The position numbers were made by a program, and so were the translations under genes. DNA of 35,235 nt from Arthrobacter cryoconiti (GTDB lineage: Bacteria > Actinomycetota > Actinomycetes > Actinomycetales > Micrococcaceae). The stretch spans positions 1 to 35,235 of the forward strand of contig NZ_JAJJBU010000005.1 of assembly GCF_020905375.1 (NCBI RefSeq), read 5' to 3'. Of the stretch, positions 31,451 through 35,235 are shown in pieces. The notes under the pieces are model-generated. The model had not been told where the DNA came from and made no database searches. It saw only the letters and a list, made by a program, of their open reading frames with translations. The number at the start of each line of letters is the position of its first letter. The first letter of the stretch is position 1.

Positions 31451-31638
31451 ACTTGACAGTTGTGTGTGCAGCATTTGGGGCCTTTCTGGCCTTCATGGCG
31501 TTTGCCTTTGGCTTTTGGGGATTTGTGGTCAGCGCTCTCTTTATCGCCATTGGGGCCTTCGTGGGTCGTGCCGCGGGCGGGAAGCTTGACTGGCGCGGCG
31601 CTTTGGATGCCTTGACTGGACGGCGATCCTCGTCGTGA
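31447..31638 (+). CDS. DUF2273-like small membrane protein
   Basis: A 63-residue protein with two closely spaced hydrophobic segments (residues 3-42) and a basic, Ser-rich tail (GRRSSS). This size and its place between an Asp23 gene and AmaP-type genes match the DUF2273 small membrane protein, probably part of the same membrane-attached stress complex. The start is a GTG that overlaps the asp23 stop (GTGA), and the next gene overlaps its stop in the same way. Confidence 0.85.
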   Translation: MNLTVVCAAFGAFLAFMAFAFGFWGFVVSALFIAIGAFVGRAAGGKLDWRGALDALTGRRSSS

Positions 31639-32027
31639 GTGAGACCATGCCCCTTCCCCCGGTCGGAGTTGGCGAACGCCTGCTCGCTGGGCATACCCGA
31701 ATTAGCACCCAAGCGCTGACGGCCGTTGCAAAAGCGGCTTCGGCCGAGATTTTTTCGGTCGCACCTTCTGCAGTGCGTGTTTCTTGGGCGGACGACGCCG
31801 GTTCGTTGGCTCTGTCGGTCTCCTCACCCATGAGCTCCCCCCCTCTTAGCACGGTGCGCGGAAATCCTGAGCGGGTGCAAAGATCGGGAGGTAGCGTTGT
31901 CACGCGCGCAACGGAGGCCAAGGCTCGCATTCAGACGCGTGTTCAGGAATTGACGGGGTCTCGTCTGAGTAGGGTAGACATCCGTATTTCCGGGCTTCAG
32001 GCCACCGAGCGGGGGAGAGTGGCGTGA
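31635..32027 (+). CDS. hypothetical protein of the alkaline-shock operon
   Basis: A 130-residue protein I do not recognise by sequence. It has no membrane segment. Residues 23-70 (TRISTQALTAVAKAASAEIFSVAPSAVRVSWADDAGSLALSVSSP) and the end (ATEAKARIQTRVQELTGSRLSRVDIRISGLQ) have the alternating beta-alpha-beta pattern of Asp23-fold proteins, whose last strand also reads VxVxISGV, so it may be a divergent Asp23-like protein. The GTG start overlaps the preceding stop, and its own stop overlaps the next start, so it is translated as part of the operon. A Ser/Pro-rich insert (SSPMSSPP) occurs near the middle. Confidence 0.8.
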   Translation: MSETMPLPPVGVGERLLAGHTRISTQALTAVAKAASAEIFSVAPSAVRVSWADDAGSLALSVSSPMSSPPLSTVRGNPERVQRSGGSVVTRATEAKARIQTRVQELTGSRLSRVDIRISGLQATERGRVA

Positions 32028-32599
32028 AGCAGGCCATGTCCAGGGTCCTGCGGCGGGAAACACATTCATCCAGGGCACCTCTTTCAGTCATCGCAGCCAT
32101 TTTGCTTGGCCTACTAGCTGTCTACGGCTTGCTTGAATCAATGCTGCGCGTTCTGGGTCAGCCAGCATGGCTGATTGACCCTCTCACCGCAGCGCAGCGT
32201 CTAGCTGGTTTACCCGCTGGGATCTCTGCAATGTTGCTAGGTGCCACGGGCGCCCTTTTACTTTTAGTGGGGCTGATATTTCTTAGCCATGCACTACTGC
32301 CGGGCCGCCGTGCTCGCCACGTCATAGCGGACCCTCGGGTGGCAGTGGTCGTGGACGATGAAGTCATTGCTTCGGCCCTGGCCCGGCGTACCCGTATGGC
32401 GGCCGGGGTGACGCGCGAACAGGTCATGGTGGTTGTTTCGGCGCGCACAGTACAAGTCAATGTCCGGCCCACCTCCGGAATCATGGTGGATGAGGATCAT
32501 ATTCGGGCAAGTGTTGAAGCTGAGCTGGAAGCTATGGCGTTGGATCCGGCACCCGCCGTCGTCGTAAATTTGGCACGTACCGGAGTGGTGGGAGTATGA
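32024..32599 (+). CDS. DUF6286-type membrane protein
   Basis: A 191-residue protein with two hydrophobic helices (about 21-45 and 66-90) followed by a soluble domain of about 90 residues (RVAVVVDDEVIASALARRTRMAAGVTREQVMVVVSARTVQVNVRPTSGI). This is the layout of DUF6286 proteins found beside Asp23 and AmaP in actinobacteria; the soluble part probably faces the cytoplasm, as in AmaP. The GTG start overlaps the preceding stop (GTGA), and its stop overlaps the amaP-like start (ATGA). Confidence 0.85.
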   Translation: MKQAMSRVLRRETHSSRAPLSVIAAILLGLLAVYGLLESMLRVLGQPAWLIDPLTAAQRLAGLPAGISAMLLGATGALLLLVGLIFLSHALLPGRRARHVIADPRVAVVVDDEVIASALARRTRMAAGVTREQVMVVVSARTVQVNVRPTSGIMVDEDHIRASVEAELEAMALDPAPAVVVNLARTGVVGV

Positions 32600-33216
32600 A
32601 CACCACTCCGAGGGGATTTAATCGCTTTATGTTGGGGCTGTTGGGGCTGTTCATGCTGGCTCTCGGGGCGGGGCTCGTATTGCTAGCCGTGGTCCCAGCG
32701 GCCGGCCGCTGGTGGCAGAGCTGGGCGGAGCCGCAGGTTCGTTCCCTAGGTGGCTTTGCGGCACGTACGCACATAGCGACTAGTGCCGGAAGCTGGGTCT
32801 GGTTAGTGGTGGCAGCGGTGTTCGTTGCTGTGGTGATCGTGAGCGTTTCGTGGATCGCCAACCAGGGCAAGGGTCGGGCAAATGTTTTGTTCGTGGCGCC
32901 CGGAAGCGCCGAAGATGACGGTGCTAGCGGCAAGGTGGTCCTCGGCACAGCAGTAGCTGAGCAGACCCTCAAGGCAGCATTGCTAGAACGCACTGACCTG
33001 CTTGGCGTCTCTGTGAGCACCTATGACTTTCGGGGCCAGGCATCCCTGCGTGTGCGTGTGCTGCCTCGGCAGGGCGTAGCACCCCAGGATGTTGCAACTG
33101 ACATAAGGTCTTTAGTTGACGCACTGGATACGCTTTTGGGTGTGGAGGTACCGGTGCTACTGAGCATTGGATCCGGCGCTCGAACGCGATTTACCAGAGC
33201 GGAGCGAGTCCGCTAG
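32596..33216 (+). CDS. amaP: alkaline-shock membrane anchor AmaP-like protein
   Basis: A 206-residue protein with two membrane helices (about 10-35 and 67-90) and a soluble C-terminal domain (about 110-195) with ANVLFVAP, VVLGTAVAEQTLKAALLERTDLLGVSVSTYDFRGQASLRVRVLPRQGVAP. In Gram-positives AmaP anchors Asp23 to the membrane. The ATG overlaps the preceding stop (ATGA), and no ribosome site is evident, so expression depends on coupling. The next gene follows after 67 bases. Confidence 0.85.
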   Translation: MNTTPRGFNRFMLGLLGLFMLALGAGLVLLAVVPAAGRWWQSWAEPQVRSLGGFAARTHIATSAGSWVWLVVAAVFVAVVIVSVSWIANQGKGRANVLFVAPGSAEDDGASGKVVLGTAVAEQTLKAALLERTDLLGVSVSTYDFRGQASLRVRVLPRQGVAPQDVATDIRSLVDALDTLLGVEVPVLLSIGSGARTRFTRAERVR

Positions 33217-33283
33217 TCTTTTTCAACCACCCGTGGGTGCTCGTCAGGCCAGGGGACCGCTGTATGAGAAAAGGGAACATCAC

Positions 33284-33601
33284 ATGAGTGAAAATAATGC
33301 AGGAAACCCGCTGGATTCCGCTAAGGACTTTGCCAGTGATGCTGGCGCTAAAGCTAAGCATTTTGCCAATGATGCTGCGGCTAAGGTCTCGGACCTGGCG
33401 GGACCGGGTGGGGAACACATCAAAGAATTCGCCGGGGACGCGGCAGATAACGTCAAAGATTTTGCTGGGGAGGCCGGAGAGAATCTTAAAGAGTTCGCCG
33501 GGGACGCAGCGGAGAACGTCAAGGAGTTCGCCGGCGACGCCCTAGAAAACGCTAAGGGTCTAGGTGCTAAGATCTCGGGCATTTTCAAGCACGATAAATA
33601 A
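33284..33601 (+). CDS. LEA-like 11-mer repeat protein
   Basis: A 105-residue acidic protein with no membrane segment. Residues 45-92 are 11-residue repeats of the form ENxKEFAGDAx (HIKEFAGDAAD, NVKDFAGEAGE, NLKEFAGDAAE, NVKEFAGDALE), preceded by a looser Asp/Ala/Lys-rich part. Group 3 LEA proteins and some CsbD-like stress proteins use this pattern to form amphipathic helices that protect membranes or proteins during drying or cold. The function here is inferred from sequence style. A good ribosome site (AAGGGA, 7 bases before ATG) is present; the frame is open upstream to 33167, inside amaP. It is the last gene before a strong terminator. Confidence 0.82.
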   Translation: MSENNAGNPLDSAKDFASDAGAKAKHFANDAAAKVSDLAGPGGEHIKEFAGDAADNVKDFAGEAGENLKEFAGDAAENVKEFAGDALENAKGLGAKISGIFKHDK

Positions 33602-33640
33602 CGAAGTTTGAGGGTCTGAGTAAATCCTCGAAGCGTCAAA

Positions 33641-33685
33641 GGAAGGGCCGGCACGTCCGCAAGAAGCGGAAATGCCGGCCCTTCC
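33641..33685. terminator. strong bifurcated terminator
   Basis: GGAAGGGCCGGCA (33641-33653) and its exact reverse complement (33673-33685) form a 13-bp stem; inside, TCCGC (33656-33660) and GCGGA (33666-33670) add a 5-bp helix with loop AAGAA. It is followed by TAGTTTAAT. It closes the alkaline-shock operon, 39 bases after the LEA-like gene. Confidence 0.85.
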
Positions 33686-33776
33686 TAGTTTAATCTGCTC
33701 CACCGTATGGCAGTGAGAAGAAGTTCTGCAAAGAGATGCCTGATTCCCTTTGTAGTGATGAAATGGACACAATGTG

Positions 33777-33790
33777 CGTAAGCGCTTGCA
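33777..33790. promoter_or_regulatory. LacI-family operator before the sugar ABC transporter gene
   Basis: CGTAAGCGCTTGCA matches the LacI/GalR operator consensus TGNAANCGNTTNCA at all but one defined position. Its right end overlaps TTGCAT (33786-33791), which could be a -35, followed 15 bases later by TATTAG (33807-33812). A repressor here would block transcription until the sugar is present. No LacI-type gene is in the window; it may be further downstream. Confidence 0.6.
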
Positions 33791-33812
33791 TTTTCATGAC
33801 CCGCCTTATTAG

Positions 33813-33828
33813 AGTGATCCACATCACC
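33813..33828. promoter_or_regulatory. CRP/GlxR-like site before the sugar ABC transporter gene
   Basis: AGTGA, six bases, TCACC matches TGTGA-N6-TCACA at 8 of 10 positions. It lies 23 bases downstream of the LacI-type operator and just after the predicted -10. With the similar site before fruR, it suggests CRP-type control of sugar use in this organism. Confidence 0.35.
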
Positions 33829-33901
33829 ACAACATCGGTGCGTGCGGATTTTCTGCATCGATGCGCAATGCAGGACTTTCACTTATGAGAAGGAATGTGG
33901 A

Positions 33902-35179
33902 ATGAGACACTCCAAGAAGTTTGCGCCACTGGCTGTTGTTTCAGTGCTGGCGATGACACTAGCCGCGTGCAGCGGGGGCGGCACGAGCACCAGCGGTGGC
34001 GAAGCTGCCGGCCAAAACCTTGATGCCCGCGGTCCCATTACGTATGTGCAGGGTAAAGACAACTCGAATGTGATCCGGCCCCTCGTCGATAAATGGAATG
34101 CAGCCCACAAGGACGAACAGGTCACGTTCAAAGAACAGTCGGATAACGCCGATCAGCAGCATGATGATCTGGTTCAGCACTTTAAGGCCAAAACCGGCGA
34201 CTATGACGTTGCCAGTGTTGACGTGATTTGGACGGCCGAGTTCGCTGCCCAAGGATGGCTCCAGCCGTTGAAGGACAGCACAGCCATTGACACAACAGGC
34301 TTCCTTCCCGCCACGGTGGCCACCGGCACGTACAAGGACGTCTTGTATGCAGTTCCCCAGACCTCCGATGGTGGAATTCTCTACTACCGCAAGGACCTTG
34401 TTCCCACTCCACCTAAAACGTGGGACGAGATGATGGGCATGTGCTCGATCGCAAAGGCGAAGGGCATTGATTGCTACGCTGGCCAGTTTGCCCAGTATGA
34501 AGGTTTGACTGTTAACGTAGCCGAGGCCATCAACACCGCGGGAGGAACGGTGGTCGATAAGTCCGGCAAGCCTACGGTGGACACGCCGGAGGCAAAAGCT
34601 GGCCTGAACAATCTGGTCCAGGCCTACAAGGACGGGAACATCCCCAAACAGGCTGTTACTTATCAAGAAGAACAAGGCCGCCAGTCGTTTGAAGCCGGCA
34701 AGCTCATGTTCTTGCGTAACTGGCCCTATGTGTACAACTTGGCCAAAACCGACGGTTCCTCCACGGTGAAGGACACCTTCGGGATCGCACCCCTTCCCGG
34801 TAAGGATGGCCCGGGAGCCTCCTCCTTGGGAGGGCATAACCTGGCAATCAACGCAGATTCAAAGTACAAGGCAACCGCTAAGGACTTCCTGACGTTCATG
34901 ACCAATGCGGAGACGGAAAAGTTCTACGCCACGCAGGGCTCGCTTGCTCCGGTTCGTTCCGACCTCTATCAGGACGCCGAGCTGGTCAAACAATTGCCTT
35001 ATCTTCCAGTTCTGCTGACCTCGATTAAGAATGCGGTGCCGCGTCCCGTCACGCCCTTCTATCCTGCTGTCACTCAAGCTATCCAACAAAATAGCTTCGC
35101 TGCCATCAACGGCTCTAAAACCGTTGATCAAGCGATGAAGGACATGCAAGCAGCGATGGCTTCCGCCAGTTCGCAGTAA
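33902..35179 (+). CDS. sugar ABC transporter substrate-binding lipoprotein
   Basis: A 425-residue extracellular solute-binding protein of family 1. A lipoprotein signal peptide ends in the lipobox LAAC (Cys23), so it is anchored to the outer face of the membrane. ITYVQGKDNSNVIRPLVDKWNAAHKDEQVTFKEQ, then DYDVASVDVIWTAEFAAQGWLQPL and LYAVPQTSDGGILYYRKDLV are typical of trehalose/maltose-type binding proteins such as LpqY and ThuE, so an alpha-glucoside is likely. ATG 33902 has AAGGA 7 bases upstream; the frame is open to 33842 without such a site. Permease genes probably follow beyond the window. The upstream region has a LacI-type operator and a CRP-like site. Only 56 bases remain after it, with no gene. 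Confidence 0.92.
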   Translation: MRHSKKFAPLAVVSVLAMTLAACSGGGTSTSGGEAAGQNLDARGPITYVQGKDNSNVIRPLVDKWNAAHKDEQVTFKEQSDNADQQHDDLVQHFKAKTGDYDVASVDVIWTAEFAAQGWLQPLKDSTAIDTTGFLPATVATGTYKDVLYAVPQTSDGGILYYRKDLVPTPPKTWDEMMGMCSIAKAKGIDCYAGQFAQYEGLTVNVAEAINTAGGTVVDKSGKPTVDTPEAKAGLNNLVQAYKDGNIPKQAVTYQEEQGRQSFEAGKLMFLRNWPYVYNLAKTDGSSTVKDTFGIAPLPGKDGPGASSLGGHNLAINADSKYKATAKDFLTFMTNAETEKFYATQGSLAPVRSDLYQDAELVKQLPYLPVLLTSIKNAVPRPVTPFYPAVTQAIQQNSFAAINGSKTVDQAMKDMQAAMASASSQ

Positions 35180-35235
35180 GCAGTCCACAGAAAACGCCGT
35201 TTGTGCGCTGTGGTGTGCAAGGCGCAGCCTAGGAC

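Noticed and set aside
33959-34837. 292-codon open frame on the minus strand
   Set aside because: It is antisense to the sugar-binding lipoprotein, which has a clear lipobox and family motifs; the reverse frame has none.

Overview
The window looks like chromosomal DNA of a high-GC Gram-positive actinobacterium, most likely a member of the Micrococcaceae related to Arthrobacter. This is an inference from protein style (DUF445, DUF6286 and AmaP-type alkaline-shock proteins, AzlC/AzlD, actinobacterial HutH and HutG), frequent ATGA/GTGA gene overlaps, several apparently leaderless starts (TANNNT, 6 nt, ATG), and a tRNA Glu-Asp-Phe cluster. I see no phage, transposase, integrase or CRISPR array; the region reads as ordinary core and metabolic chromosome.

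Layout. 1-112: the end of an unidentified plus-strand gene and a bidirectional terminator. 162-7765 (minus): a fructose PTS operon in transcription order fruR, fruK, fruA (EIIABC), ptsI, ptsH, followed by an MHS-type major facilitator transporter with its own promoter. This unit imports fructose as fructose-1-phosphate and converts it to fructose-1,6-bisphosphate, and it also carries the general PTS phosphocarriers. 7968-9532 (plus): an esterase-type hydrolase and an unknown membrane protein. 9617-11789: a DUF445 membrane protein and a glycerophosphodiester phosphodiesterase, divergent from a very compact shared promoter. 11850-15237 (plus): a GH15 glucoamylase/trehalase-like enzyme, a small DoxX-like membrane protein, and an AzlC/AzlD branched-chain amino-acid exporter pair. 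15220-15936 (minus): a membrane protein with a repetitive Gln/Tyr/Pro-rich tail. 16076-17440: a thiamine-binding protein, a short leaderless upstream ORF, and a spermidine-synthase-like protein.

17507-21077: histidine catabolism, with an IclR regulator, hutH and a convergent hutG; hutU and hutI are not in the window. 21130-22584: an NCS2 purine permease. 22839-23444: a CopC-domain copper protein. 23484-26907 (minus): an amino-acid deaminase/aldolase, an aldonolactone oxidase and a short flavoprotein, preceded by a leader that may fold to hide the ribosome-binding site. 27130-28134: a double-domain universal stress protein. 28279-30316 (minus): an NlpC/P60 cell-wall hydrolase and a small metallopeptidase. 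30446-30827: tRNA-Glu, tRNA-Asp and tRNA-Phe. 30962-33601: an alkaline-shock (Asp23/AmaP) membrane operon ending in an 11-mer-repeat, LEA-like protein. 33777-35179: a sugar ABC transporter binding lipoprotein with a LacI-type operator and a CRP-like site upstream.

No gene here is clearly without precedent. The most unusual signals are regulatory: the switch-like leader before the deaminase/aldolase (26908-26993), the leaderless upstream ORF with an operator-like inverted repeat before the spermidine-synthase-like gene (16459-16580), and the 22-bp divergent promoter at 10916-10937. There are also two in-frame coding repeats (15253-15483 and 25433-25507).
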